A stretch of DNA of 64,000 bases from Verrucomicrobium sp. BvORR034 (GTDB lineage: Bacteria; Verrucomicrobiota; Verrucomicrobiia; Verrucomicrobiales; Verrucomicrobiaceae): the NCBI RefSeq assembly GCF_000739635.1, contig NZ_BATQ01000046.1, positions 22,611-86,610 of the forward strand, in the 5' to 3' direction. The notes beneath the pieces were generated by a model. The model made no database searches. It was not told the DNA's origin and worked only from the letters and a program-made list of their open reading frames with translations. A program made the position numbers and the translations under genes. Positions 48,689 through 57,344 of the stretch are shown here, one piece after another. Position 1 is the stretch's first letter. Each line of letters begins with the position of its first letter.

Positions 48689-49282
48689 TCAGGGGGCCTT
48701 GGCAGCGGCCAGAGGCGTGGTGATGGGCTGCTGCATGTCGGGGACGACGTGCCACTTCTTCGTGTCGAGCTTGTCCTGGGTCAGGGAAATAAGCAGCAGT
48801 TCTTCGATGGCCACGTCAGTAGTTTCCTGACGGGTGCGAACCACAGCATGCACGATCTTGCCTGCTTCTTCGGACACGAGGCCGAGGATGTTGATCTTGA
48901 GGGTCTCCTGCTTCTTCTTGATCGTCTCAGGGCTCACCTTCATCCGGCTGTGCACGGCGGCGCGATCCGCGACATAGGCCTCCTGCGGGGTCATCTTCTG
49001 AAGCTCGGCCACATCCTTCACGCCCAGCATGTTCAGCTTGGCGGCCTCCTCCGTCATGGTGGTCGAGTTTTTGACCGAAGTGATCATCTGGTTTTTGCGA
49101 CGTTCCAGAGAAACGGGTAGCAGCATCGTGGAGGCTGTCTTCCAGTCCTGTTTCACCACCGCTTCGAGATAAGCGTTCACGACTTTTGCCGTTGGATGAT
49201 CAAGCGGAAGGTTTTCAGCACGGATACCAGCAGTAAAAAGCAGGGCAATGGCGGCGGAGGCCAGGAAGGCGCGCAAATTCAT
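48689..49282 (-). CDS. Unknown secreted protein
   Basis: A 197-residue exported protein. Signal peptide about 1-22 (MNLRAFLASAAIALLF... GIRA). The mature part is helical with a possible NTF2-like or DUF4864-like look (HPTAKVVNAYLEAVVKQDWKTAS), ending in a beta region with VVRTRQETTDVAIEELLLIS. Function unknown. ATG 49282 is chosen over a longer frame from 49324 because only it starts with a signal peptide. It ends at a strong terminator. Confidence 0.7.
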   Translation of the reverse strand: MNLRAFLASAAIALLFTAGIRAENLPLDHPTAKVVNAYLEAVVKQDWKTASTMLLPVSLERRKNQMITSVKNSTTMTEEAAKLNMLGVKDVAELQKMTPQEAYVADRAAVHSRMKVSPETIKKKQETLKINILGLVSEEAGKIVHAVVRTRQETTDVAIEELLLISLTQDKLDTKKWHVVPDMQQPITTPLAAAKAP

Positions 49283-49428
49283 ACAGAAAGAAGGGGATGC
49301 GAAAACGTTTGACCCGAACAGCAAAAGTTTGTTCGTGCTAGTTCCTAGCCTCCGCTGAAATGCGCGTCAAATGAGAAATCGTCTCATGTCGAACGTGCGC
49401 GTCCTCCGAAAGTCTGTCCCTTGCCGCC

Positions 49429-49926
49429 ATGAAGATTGCTGTTCTCAGTGACATTCACGATCACCTGCACCATTTGACTGCCGCCACCCGACAGGTTGGG
49501 GAGCTGCAGGCGGAGGCAATGGTGTTCTTGGGTGACTTTTGCGCCCCTTTCACGCTGGCCCAACTGGCGGAGAGTTTTTCCGGCCCCATCCATGTTGTGT
49601 TTGGCAACAATGACGGAGACCAGTTCCTCCTCTCCCGCGTGGCAGGCAAGCACACCCACGTGACGTTGCATGGGCTGCTGGCGGAACTGGAACTGGGCGG
49701 AAAGAAGATCGCCCTGAACCACTATCCAGACATTTCCCGCCGTCTGGCCGAGAGCGGTGCCTACGATGCGGTGTTCAGCGGACACGACCATCAGCGCTAC
49801 GTTCACCAAGTGGGAAAGACCCTCTGGGCGAACCCTGGAGAGCTCATGGGACGCTTTGGCAATCCGGGGTTTGGGCTGTACGACACCGATTCCGGGCAAT
49901 TTTCTCACGTGGACTTGGTGTTGTGA
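49429..49926 (+). CDS. YfcE-like metallophosphoesterase
   Basis: A 165-residue phosphodiesterase of the YfcE/MJ0936 group. All metal-binding motifs are there: AVLSDIHDHLHHL (DxH), FLGDFCAP (GD), VFGNNDGDQ (GNND), and later GHDHQRYV (GHxH). It hydrolyses phosphodiester bonds with two metals; natural substrate is unknown. Upstream, ATGAGA-AATCG-TCTCAT (49371-49387) forms a small hairpin. The rhomboid gene follows after 30 bases. Confidence 0.93.
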   Translation: MKIAVLSDIHDHLHHLTAATRQVGELQAEAMVFLGDFCAPFTLAQLAESFSGPIHVVFGNNDGDQFLLSRVAGKHTHVTLHGLLAELELGGKKIALNHYPDISRRLAESGAYDAVFSGHDHQRYVHQVGKTLWANPGELMGRFGNPGFGLYDTDSGQFSHVDLVL

Positions 49927-49956
49927 GTCGTTTTATGGTATAGCAGAAATAGCGAT

Positions 49957-50931
49957 ATGCTGAGTGATCGTGACTATATGCGTGGCCCCCAGCCTTCCCG
50001 CTGGTTGGAGGTCATGTGGCCGGATGCCGTAACGCTTCTGGTAATCATCAATGTGGCGGTGTTCGTGCTGCAGGTTTTTGGCGTGGCATCATCGGTGGTG
50101 ATTTTGCCCGATGGCACGCCGGACCGACAACCTTGGGGGGCGTTCTCCCTCCAAGCTCTGCTTCAGGGGCGGGTGTGGACGCTGGTCACGCACATGTTTG
50201 TGCATGGGAACTTGTTCCACCTGGTGTGCAACTGCCTGATGCTTTTCTTCTCCGGCAAGGGGCTGCAATCTCTGGTGGGGCCGCGCTACTTCCTCTATGT
50301 CTATTTCATTTCCGGGCTGGGCGGTGCGCTCCTGGAGGTGCTGGTGGGCTGGATGGCCGGTCAACCGCATGCGGTGATCGGGGCGTCTGCGGCCGTGATC
50401 GGGGTGTTTGTGGCCATGGCGGTCATGCTTCCGCAGGAGGTGGTCACGGCCATGATTTCTCTGATCATTCCCGTCCGGGTGCGAATGTGGACGCTGGCGA
50501 TGGTCGTCATAGGTGCCAGCACGGTGCTGGGGCTGCTGGAGATGCTGAGAGTGATCGACACTGGCGTTGCGCACTTTGCCCACCTGGGCGGGGCGCTCAC
50601 GGGCATGTGGTTCATGCGCATCCTGGGGTATGGCGGCACGCCGGTGACCTACGAGCGGCTCTGGCATGAACGGCAGCGTCGTGAGGCCGGGCGCCCGGCT
50701 GTGGCTGCTACCAATGTCCGCCGCCGCCGTCGGGTGGTGGATGTGAATGAGCCGGATTCGGACACGTTTGTGCCTTCCCTCACGAAGAAGGAGTTCATTG
50801 AGCGGGAGATTGACCCCATCTTGGACAAGATTGCCAAGCAAGGGCTGGGCAGCCTGACTCATGAGGAGCGCCAGTTGCTGGAGCGGGCGCGCCAGGAGAT
50901 CATGGAGCGTGAGGGCAAAGGAAAGGCTTAA
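49957..50931 (+). CDS. Rhomboid intramembrane serine protease
   Basis: A 324-residue protease with about six helices. Catalytic serine lies in VIGASAAVIG (Ser144), and histidine in FAHLGG (His209); HGNLFHLVCN (from residue 83) is the conserved L1-helix motif. So unlike the 19 kb relative it should be active, cutting substrates within the membrane. The C-terminal cytosolic tail (about 230-324) is arginine-rich, then acidic-helical (KKEFIEREIDPILDKIAKQG), a common extension in PVC bacteria. A -10-like TATAGC lies 12 bases before the start. Confidence 0.92.
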   Translation: MLSDRDYMRGPQPSRWLEVMWPDAVTLLVIINVAVFVLQVFGVASSVVILPDGTPDRQPWGAFSLQALLQGRVWTLVTHMFVHGNLFHLVCNCLMLFFSGKGLQSLVGPRYFLYVYFISGLGGALLEVLVGWMAGQPHAVIGASAAVIGVFVAMAVMLPQEVVTAMISLIIPVRVRMWTLAMVVIGASTVLGLLEMLRVIDTGVAHFAHLGGALTGMWFMRILGYGGTPVTYERLWHERQRREAGRPAVAATNVRRRRRVVDVNEPDSDTFVPSLTKKEFIEREIDPILDKIAKQGLGSLTHEERQLLERARQEIMEREGKGKA

Positions 50932-51018
50932 GGTGGTCGGACGGGGCGAGCGAAGGCTGTAGCCTCGTATTGAACGGCAGGGCATCCCGGTATAGGGGTG
51001 GGACTTTTCCGCCCCATC

Positions 51019-51699
51019 ATGAGAATCATCGCAGGCCGCGCTGGCGGCATTCACCTCAAAGTTCCCGCCATGGTGGCCCGCCCCACCGCCGACCGGGTGC
51101 GGGAGGCGTTGTTTTCAATGCTGGGTGAACTGGTGCAGGGAGCGAAGGTGCTGGATCTCTTTGCCGGTTCTGGTGCTCTGGGCCTGGAGTGCCTGAGCAG
51201 GGGGGCGAAGGAGGCGCTGTTCGTAGAGCAGCATGGGTCCGCCGCCACTCTCATCCAGGAGAACCTGACCAAGACGAAGCTGTCTGGCGGCAAGGTGACA
51301 AAGGCGGATGCCTTTGCGGCTCTGCGTCGACTGGCCGATGACGGCGCGCAGTTTGACCTCGTGTTTGCCGATCCTCCTTACACCAAGAAACCGGGCGACA
51401 CCGACTTTGCCGGGCTGCTGCTGGCCAACGAATCCCTCCCAAAGGTGCTGGCACCGGGCGGATGGCTGGTGCTGGAAACCATGGTGACAAAACGCGACAG
51501 CGGGGTTATCCCGAACTGGGAGGTGGTGCGTGATCGTTCCTACGGCTCCACCCGCATCCTGCTGCTGCAACTTCCGACGATATCCGATGCCGAGAACCCT
51601 GGTGCTGCTGTGTTACAATCTGATCTTGCCGATAATGCTCCTGGTGATGCTGCCGGGGGCGATCAAAAAGATGCGAGCCCGGGGCGGCCGCTGGCGTGA
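51019..51699 (+). CDS. rsmD: 16S rRNA (guanine966-N2)-methyltransferase RsmD
   Basis: A 226-residue SAM-dependent methyltransferase for G966 of 16S rRNA. Motifs: MRIIAGRAGG, RPTADRVREALFSML, the SAM loop VLDLFAGSGALGLECLSRGA, and the catalytic VFADPPYTKK. ATG 51019 is chosen over 50998. The C-terminal tail of about 35 residues (NPGAAVLQSDLADNAPGDAA) is unusual and is read through the start of waaA, which overlaps by 113 bases. Confidence 0.93.
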   Translation: MRIIAGRAGGIHLKVPAMVARPTADRVREALFSMLGELVQGAKVLDLFAGSGALGLECLSRGAKEALFVEQHGSAATLIQENLTKTKLSGGKVTKADAFAALRRLADDGAQFDLVFADPPYTKKPGDTDFAGLLLANESLPKVLAPGGWLVLETMVTKRDSGVIPNWEVVRDRSYGSTRILLLQLPTISDAENPGAAVLQSDLADNAPGDAAGGDQKDASPGRPLA

Positions 51700-52912
51700 C
51701 CTATGGCAGAGGCTGGGCTACTTCTCGGAATCAGCGCGGGCGAAGCTGGACGCACTGCGTCGCTCGCGTGCTGAGGTGATCTGGATGCACGCCGTGAGCG
51801 TGGGGGAGGTGGGCATCGCGGTGAAGCTGGTGCACGAACTGGTGCGGCAGCGGCCGCAGGTGGGCATTGTGATCACTACCACCACTCCAACGGGGATGGC
51901 GCAGGCGGAGAAGCTGGCCACGGAGCTTCCGGACACGGTGGTCCCCCTCTACAGTCCGCTGGACGGCTGGTTCGTGGTGCGTCGCTGTCTCTCGGCGATC
52001 CAACCCAGGCAGATCGTGCTGGTGGAGGCGGAAGTGTGGCCCAATCTGGTGCAGGCCGCTTCCCGCCGAGGCATCCCGGTGCGGCTCGTGAACGCACGGC
52101 TGTCCCCGCGCTCTGAACGGCGCTACCGACAGCTCCGTGCCCTCGTGCGACCCATCTTCACCCTGTTGGCGGAGGTGATGGTGCAGGAGCCGGAGGATGT
52201 GGAGCGGTGGCTCTCTCTGGGGCTTGATCCCAACCGTGTGGTCTGGACGGGCAGCATCAAGTTTGATGAGGCTGGTGACCGGGAACCGGTGGAGCAGATG
52301 GCTGAATTTCGCGAGATCCTGGAGCGTGAGGGGATCAGTCGCGCTCGTCCCGTCCTGCTGGCTGCCAGCACCCATGCGGGCGAGGAAGAGGAAATTGCCA
52401 GGGTTTACCTCCGGCTGCGGGGCGCACATCCCGCGCTGTTCCTGATGCTGGTGCCGCGCCACGTGGAGCGCTCGGCGGAAATCCAGCAGCGGCTGGGGGC
52501 GATGGAGCTGAAAGTGCGGCGGCGGAGCATGGTGGACCGCGAGCAGACCGCCGCTCCCGACTGCCTGCTGGTGGATACGACCGGGGAGCTGAAGGCCTGG
52601 CAGGGGCTGGCTACGCTGGTGGTGGTGGGAAAGAGTTTCCTCGCTACTGGCGGGCAGAATCCCGCAGAGGCAGTCATGCTGGGCAAGCCTGTCCTGTTCG
52701 GCCCGCACATGGAAAACTTTAGCGCGCTCGTGCGGGTGCTTCTGCTCCGGCAGGGGGCCGCCCAGGTGCCGGACTTTGCGGCCCTGCAGGAGCGCCTGGA
52801 TCACCTTCTGCGGCATCCGCAGGAGGCGCAGGCCATGGCATATGTGGGACGCGAGGCGCTGCGTGCCCATGAAGGAGCGACGGCCCGCTCTGCCGCCCGT
52901 CTGCTGGCGTAA
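51587..52912 (+). CDS. waaA: 3-deoxy-D-manno-octulosonic acid (Kdo) transferase
   Basis: A 441-residue GT30 enzyme that attaches Kdo to lipid A precursor at the inner membrane. An N-terminal membrane anchor (about residues 4-22) is followed by the two-domain GT-B fold: MHAVSVGEVGIAVKLV, TTTPTGMAQAEKL, LVEAEVWPNLV, RLSPRSERRYRQL, SIKFDE, and the late GGQNPAEAVMLGKPVLFGPHMENF. ATG 51587 is inside rsmD in another frame. With lpxA and lpxC-fabZ at 57-59 kb it shows that the organism makes lipid A. Confidence 0.95.
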   Translation: MPRTLVLLCYNLILPIMLLVMLPGAIKKMRARGGRWRDLWQRLGYFSESARAKLDALRRSRAEVIWMHAVSVGEVGIAVKLVHELVRQRPQVGIVITTTTPTGMAQAEKLATELPDTVVPLYSPLDGWFVVRRCLSAIQPRQIVLVEAEVWPNLVQAASRRGIPVRLVNARLSPRSERRYRQLRALVRPIFTLLAEVMVQEPEDVERWLSLGLDPNRVVWTGSIKFDEAGDREPVEQMAEFREILEREGISRARPVLLAASTHAGEEEEIARVYLRLRGAHPALFLMLVPRHVERSAEIQQRLGAMELKVRRRSMVDREQTAAPDCLLVDTTGELKAWQGLATLVVVGKSFLATGGQNPAEAVMLGKPVLFGPHMENFSALVRVLLLRQGAAQVPDFAALQERLDHLLRHPQEAQAMAYVGREALRAHEGATARSAARLLA

Positions 52913-52994
52913 GAAAAGAAGAAAAGTTGAAGAAAATGAGCAAAATCCAGTTGCACATTTTCGGAATCTGAGCACATTCACAGCCCGCACAAAC

Positions 52995-53069
52995 GACCCC
53001 TTCGTCTAGCGGTTAGGACACATCCCTTTCACGGATGCGACACGAGTTCGATTCTCGTAGGGGTCGCCA
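52995..53069 (+). tRNA. tRNA-Glu (anticodon TTC), CCA encoded
   Basis: The cloverleaf fits: acceptor arms GACCCCT and AGGGGTC, D-arm with AGCGGTTAGGA, anticodon stem CATCC/GGATG with loop CTTTCAC (anticodon TTC at 53028-53030), T-arm with GTTCGATTC, discriminator G (53066) and genome-encoded CCA (53067-53069). It charges glutamate and, with no modification barrier, reads GAA and GAG. Confidence 0.96.
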
Positions 53070-53536
53070 CTCTTTCTCCAAGGATGAGAAAAGTGGCAGG
53101 ACCAGCAACCACCAGTTAAGTTGGCGGCTAGAACCTTCGCTCTGTCAGGCTGGGTTGCGTGCGTTTGAAAAGCGGTTGCTTCACCGGTTTCACGGCGTCT
53201 GCTCCGGGATGGGTATTTCCTGAATCCAGGTGAACCTGTTCCCCCTGGGGATGCCGCTATTTCATTGAACTTTGACGACAGGTCGGGCTTTTGTCGCGCT
53301 GCGAAAGGCCCCTTCGATCCAGAGGGCGGCCCATCTCTCCTGAAAAAGTCCCGACGGTACCATCAGAAAGGGGCAGTCGGAGGGGGAGGTCTTTCAGCTT
53401 CGCCTGCCCCGGCAAAACGTGCAACTTCAGGCCTGGGAAGGGGTTCATCGGAAGGGCTTCTGGCAACCAGGGAACAGAGACGTTCCACAAATGCCATTGC
53501 CAGCCTGTCTGACCCTGTGATAAAACGCCGTCCTTC
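53070..53536. other. 467-base region between tRNA-Glu and pilus ATPase gene
   Basis: No convincing protein gene: short frames overlap on both strands without family features. Near the right end, a TGATAA (53518-53523) with TTGCCA upstream is a weak promoter for the first ATPase, which would then have a very short leader. A small RNA cannot be excluded; no known RNA was recognised. Confidence 0.4.
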
Positions 53537-54598
53537 ATGTCATCATCTCTGAGCATTGACTCCCTCCTCGAGGCCGCGGAACAGCACCAGGTCAGCGACC
53601 TGTTTCTCCAGGAGGGGGAATTGCCGCGATTCAAGATCAACGAACAGCTGATGGTTTACGGAGAGGAGCCACTGGGGTTGCCGCAGATCCTGTCTCTCTG
53701 GCAGGCCTGTGGCGCAGATCCCGCCACGGACATGGATCGTGATTCGGGCCTGATCTCCCAGAATCATGTGCGCTTTCGTGTGAATCTGCACCGCACCATG
53801 GGCCGCCTGGGGGCGGTGTTGCGGCGCATCAAGACGCAGATTCCATCTCTCGACACGCTGGGCGTGCCGGTGGATCTGCTGACCCGGTGGGCATCGCGGA
53901 ACTTTGGCCTGGTCTTGGTGACCGGTCCGACGGGAACAGGAAAGTCCACGACGATCGCCTCCCTTCTCCAATGGGTGAATCAGAACCTGGCCCGGCATGT
54001 GGTCACGATCGAAGATCCGGTGGAGTATGTCTTCACCAATGACATGAGCCACTTCACCCAGCGCGAAGTGGGGCGGGATACCAGCTCTTTCGCACAGGGT
54101 TTGCGTGGAGCGATGCGCCAGGCGCCGGATGCCATTTTTGTGGGGGAAATCCGTGACTTCGACACCGCTCTGACGGCCTTGCAGGCGTCTGAGACAGGGC
54201 ACCTCGTGCTGGCCACTCTGCACTCTGAGCGGGTCAGCGACACCATGGAGAGGTTTCTGAACCTTTTCCCCAAGGATCAAGCCGGAGTGGGCACACACAT
54301 GCTTTCCAGCCAGCTGGTGGGGGTACTCTGTCAAAAGCTGGTGCCCAGGACCGATGGCGGCCTCCATCTTCTGGTGGAGCACATCGAAAACGTGGGGGCC
54401 ATTCGTGATTGGATCTCCCAGAGAGACTCTGCGCACATCCAGGATTTTCTCCGCAAAGGGTCGGATGCAACGACTCGAGCCTTCATGCACAGCGCGATGG
54501 CCGCCTACGACGCAGGACTCATCACTGAAGCCACGGCGGTGGAAGCGCTGGGCAGCGAGACTGAGTTCCGCAGGGCGGCTCGCGGTATCCGGGGCTGA
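53537..54598 (+). CDS. PilT/PilU-like type IV pilus ATPase, first copy
   Basis: A 353-residue hexameric ATPase that drives pilus retraction. Walker A is GPTGTGKST (residues 130-138); other marks are TIEDPVEYVF (Asp box), GEIRD (Walker B type) and ETGHLVLATLHS (His box). It has a divergent N-terminus (SSSLSIDSLLEAAEQHQVSDLFL) and resembles PilU more than PilT. It is followed by the second copy after 45 bases. The rest of the pilus genes are not in the window. Confidence 0.9.
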   Translation: MSSSLSIDSLLEAAEQHQVSDLFLQEGELPRFKINEQLMVYGEEPLGLPQILSLWQACGADPATDMDRDSGLISQNHVRFRVNLHRTMGRLGAVLRRIKTQIPSLDTLGVPVDLLTRWASRNFGLVLVTGPTGTGKSTTIASLLQWVNQNLARHVVTIEDPVEYVFTNDMSHFTQREVGRDTSSFAQGLRGAMRQAPDAIFVGEIRDFDTALTALQASETGHLVLATLHSERVSDTMERFLNLFPKDQAGVGTHMLSSQLVGVLCQKLVPRTDGGLHLLVEHIENVGAIRDWISQRDSAHIQDFLRKGSDATTRAFMHSAMAAYDAGLITEATAVEALGSETEFRRAARGIRG

Positions 54599-54643
54599 CG
54601 ATGCGTCGTTGCCTTCCTTAACCACCTTCTCAACCATTTCCTC

Positions 54644-55729
54644 ATGGCTCAGCACGACCTCATCGACTATCTAACCCTGGTCTGCCAGTTTGGCGGCTCG
54701 GACCTGCATCTCAGTGCGGAAGCACCTCCGATGATGAGGTTGAACGGCATTCTGCAACCCCTCACAGACGAGGTGTTGGATGCGGAAACCTGCCGCGAAA
54801 TCATCCTGGGTGGCCTGAAGGAATCCCAGCGTTCCCGTTTGGAGCAGGAGTGGGAACTGGACTTCGCCATTGAAGTGGAAAACCTGGGGCGCTTCCGTGG
54901 GACCGTGTACTACGTGACCAGTCATCTGGAAGGTTCTTTCCGGCACGTGCCGGAGCATATTCCCGATCTGGCTGATCTTGGTCACGGGCCCAATGTGGAG
55001 AGGATGTGTGACCGGGAGCATGGGCTTATCCTCATTGCCGGGACGAGCGGCTCCGGCAAGACCACCACTCTGGCCAGCATGATCCAGAAGGTGGCGCGTG
55101 AGCGTGGGGGTAACATCGTGTCCATCGAAGACCCAGTGGAGTACGTCTTTAAACACCACCGCGGGGTGGTGCGGCAGAGGCAGGTGGGGGCGGACACGCA
55201 AAGCTTCGTACATGCCCTGCGCAGTGCCCTCCGCGCCGATGCTGATGTGATCGTCATTGGCGAGATGCGAGACCTTGAGAGCATCCGCATCGCCATCACC
55301 GCGGCGGAGACTGGTCACCTTGTCATTGGGACGCTGCACACCACGGATGCCAGCACGACGGTGGCGCGCATCCTTGATGCCTTTCCGGAAGAGATTCAGG
55401 ATTATGTGAGCTCTCAGCTCGCCCACAGTCTGATCGGCGTGGTCTGTCAGCATCTCATCACTCGTCTGGATCAACCTGGGCGAGTCCTGGCGACGGAGGT
55501 CATGACCAACAACCACGGGATATCCGCGTGCATTCGCAGTCGTCGTTTCGCCCAACTTCCCGGCCTCATCCAGATTGGGGGTAACGATGGCATGCACACC
55601 ATCGACGACAGTCTCAGCCACCTGCTCCGTCACGGATTCATTTCATTGGAGGACGCTCTCGCCCGCTGCCGTGACAAGAACATGATTCACCAGGCCAACC
55701 ACCAGAGGCAGCAGGCAATGCGCCGTTGA
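54644..55729 (+). CDS. pilT: PilT-like type IV pilus twitching ATPase, second copy
   Basis: A 361-residue retraction ATPase. Walker A is GTSGSGKTT (residues 133-141); SIEDPVEYVF, GEMRDLES and AAETGHLVIGTLHTTDA complete the set. The start DLIDYLTLVCQFGGSDLHLS is the usual PilT N-terminus. Two retraction ATPases in a row (PilT and PilU types) are known from other bacteria, where PilU needs PilT. No ribosome site is visible before ATG 54644. Confidence 0.92.
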   Translation: MAQHDLIDYLTLVCQFGGSDLHLSAEAPPMMRLNGILQPLTDEVLDAETCREIILGGLKESQRSRLEQEWELDFAIEVENLGRFRGTVYYVTSHLEGSFRHVPEHIPDLADLGHGPNVERMCDREHGLILIAGTSGSGKTTTLASMIQKVARERGGNIVSIEDPVEYVFKHHRGVVRQRQVGADTQSFVHALRSALRADADVIVIGEMRDLESIRIAITAAETGHLVIGTLHTTDASTTVARILDAFPEEIQDYVSSQLAHSLIGVVCQHLITRLDQPGRVLATEVMTNNHGISACIRSRRFAQLPGLIQIGGNDGMHTIDDSLSHLLRHGFISLEDALARCRDKNMIHQANHQRQQAMRR

Positions 55730-55777
55730 TGGCTGCTTGCTCCTCCTCAGGAAACGCCTTAAGATCGAAGCAGAGTC

Positions 55778-56416
55778 ATGAGAATGCTTTCCATCATCAT
55801 CGTTGCCGTCGGTATGTATTCCGGCTGGATTCTCCTCCAGCGGGACCGTGCCAAAAAGGTGGAGGATGGGTGGGCGCTGCAATGCTCCAAGGTTCTCGAC
55901 TCCCAGGCCAATGGCCGGATCGTGGTCGCAAACCCAGGCTCCCCGGATGAAGGGGCCTACTTCAAGATTCTGCATTTCATGCGGAAAGCGGAGATGGATG
56001 GGCGCGATCTCCACATGATGGTGGGCACTGCCTGCGAAAAAATCAACATCACAGGGGAAAAGCGAGGTCTGATTCAGGACGCGCTGATCGCCAACTATGA
56101 CACCGCGCGGAAGCTGAAAGTCTTTGATGACCCGATGAACATGGTGCGGTTGGAGCAGGGGCAGGCCGCGCTGATCGCCCTCGTGGGATGGCAGGGCGAG
56201 CCCGTTGCCGTGGGGGTGGTGATCCCGCCGACCCATGCGCCGGAGCTCGCCAATCATCTGATCAATCTGGTGCTGCTGCCCTCCAGTGTGCGGGATGCGC
56301 AGACAGACCGGCTGACCAAGGAAGTGACGGATGCCGCCCGCAAATTTGAGCGTGCAGGAGCTTTGCCCAAGTCCACGCTGGACTCCATCTACCTCGCTTC
56401 TCGCTCTGGGGAGTAG
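55778..56416 (+). CDS. Unknown protein with N-terminal membrane helix
   Basis: A 212-residue protein. Residues 3-20 form one hydrophobic helix or signal (MRMLSIIIVAVGMYSGWILL). The rest is a mixed fold with helices (EGAYFKILHFMRKAEMDGRDL, TDRLTKEVTDAARKFERAGAL); no family recognised. It lies 48 bases after pilT on the same strand, so a link to the pilus is possible but unproved. Confidence 0.7.
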   Translation: MRMLSIIIVAVGMYSGWILLQRDRAKKVEDGWALQCSKVLDSQANGRIVVANPGSPDEGAYFKILHFMRKAEMDGRDLHMMVGTACEKINITGEKRGLIQDALIANYDTARKLKVFDDPMNMVRLEQGQAALIALVGWQGEPVAVGVVIPPTHAPELANHLINLVLLPSSVRDAQTDRLTKEVTDAARKFERAGALPKSTLDSIYLASRSGE

Positions 56417-56570
56417 GGAGGTGTTGGTATTTTTGGAAAATGTGGAGAATGCAGTTTCCCTGGGTTCAGAAGCCCCCTTGGGACTCGCGGCTGTGAATCT
56501 TGCGTGAAGGTTTACTCAGATCAAACAGGTTGACTAATTGCCGTGTCTCTAGCACCAAGTAGTCCCAGCC

Positions 56571-57152
56571 ATGGGCGATGTCCTCCACAAGACGACGGTG
56601 CTGGTGCTTAACCGCAACTGGCAGGCGATCGACATCAAAACGCCGGCTGATGCTTTTTGCATGATGGCCGCCGGGACAGCCACGGCCTTGGACATCGCGC
56701 AGGGCGACAGCATGAGTCCGACCAAGTGGCCTGAATGGCTGCTCCTACCTGTGCGGGACAGTGACAATGCGGTGCTGACCGTGCATGGGCCGGTGCGCAT
56801 TCCCACCGTGCTGGTGCTGGCCCGGTATGACAAGGTGCCCAAGCGTCGCCCCAAGCTGAGCAGCCGTGGCATCTGGGATCGTGATGGGGGCGTTTGTCAG
56901 TACACGGGGAGGAAACTCACCCGGGACGAAGGGAACATCGACCACATCATGCCGCGGTCGCGTGGCGGGAAAACGAGCTGGGACAACTGCGTGCTGGCGG
57001 ACAAGCGCATCAATAGCCGCAAGGCGGACCGGACTCCCGAGGAGGTGGGGCTGAAGCTGCAGCGCAAACCAGGCACACCCAGAGAGATGCCTTCCACCTA
57101 TTTCATCCGCAACGTTCATGGCGTTCCGGATTGGGAGATGTTCCTGGAGTAG
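56571..57152 (+). CDS. HNH endonuclease-like protein
   Basis: A 193-residue protein. An N-terminal part (about 1-95: KTTVLVLNRNWQAIDIKTPADAF) of the conserved family type is followed by the HNH nuclease fold: GGVCQYTGRKL, IDHIMPRSRGG (Asp124, His125) and the late WDNCVLADKRINSRKADR (Asn139). All three catalytic positions are present. Such free-standing HNH proteins are conserved in PVC bacteria and Bacteroidetes; function is unknown and not necessarily DNA defence. Confidence 0.88.
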   Translation: MGDVLHKTTVLVLNRNWQAIDIKTPADAFCMMAAGTATALDIAQGDSMSPTKWPEWLLLPVRDSDNAVLTVHGPVRIPTVLVLARYDKVPKRRPKLSSRGIWDRDGGVCQYTGRKLTRDEGNIDHIMPRSRGGKTSWDNCVLADKRINSRKADRTPEEVGLKLQRKPGTPREMPSTYFIRNVHGVPDWEMFLE

Positions 57153-57183
57153 CGGGAAATGTGGCAGGTCTGCGGGAAAAGGG

Positions 57184-57290
57184 GAGCCCTGAATGAAGCG
57201 GGGCCTTCAGCCCTGGATGTCATGGGACCCAGGAACCTTGGGCGTTGCACAAGGCTGGTAGGAGGCCGGGGCCATTGACCCTCAGCTTCT
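57184..57290. repeat. Possible decayed intergenic repeat
   Basis: The gap between convergent genes contains paired blocks (AGCCCTGAA and TTCAGCCCT) and CCTTG-GGCGTTGCA-CAAGG, which resemble abundant intergenic palindromes I recall from planctomycete-type genomes. The copy is degenerate and the match is from memory. Confidence 0.3.
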
Positions 57291-57344
57291 CCTCGTCTCG
57301 AAGTGCTGTGTACCCGTGCTAGGTGAAAATGGCCAGCGTTCCAA

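Noticed and set aside
53070..53536. Known structural RNA after tRNA-Glu
   Set aside because: No recognisable tmRNA, 6S, SRP or RNase P core; only weak hairpins.
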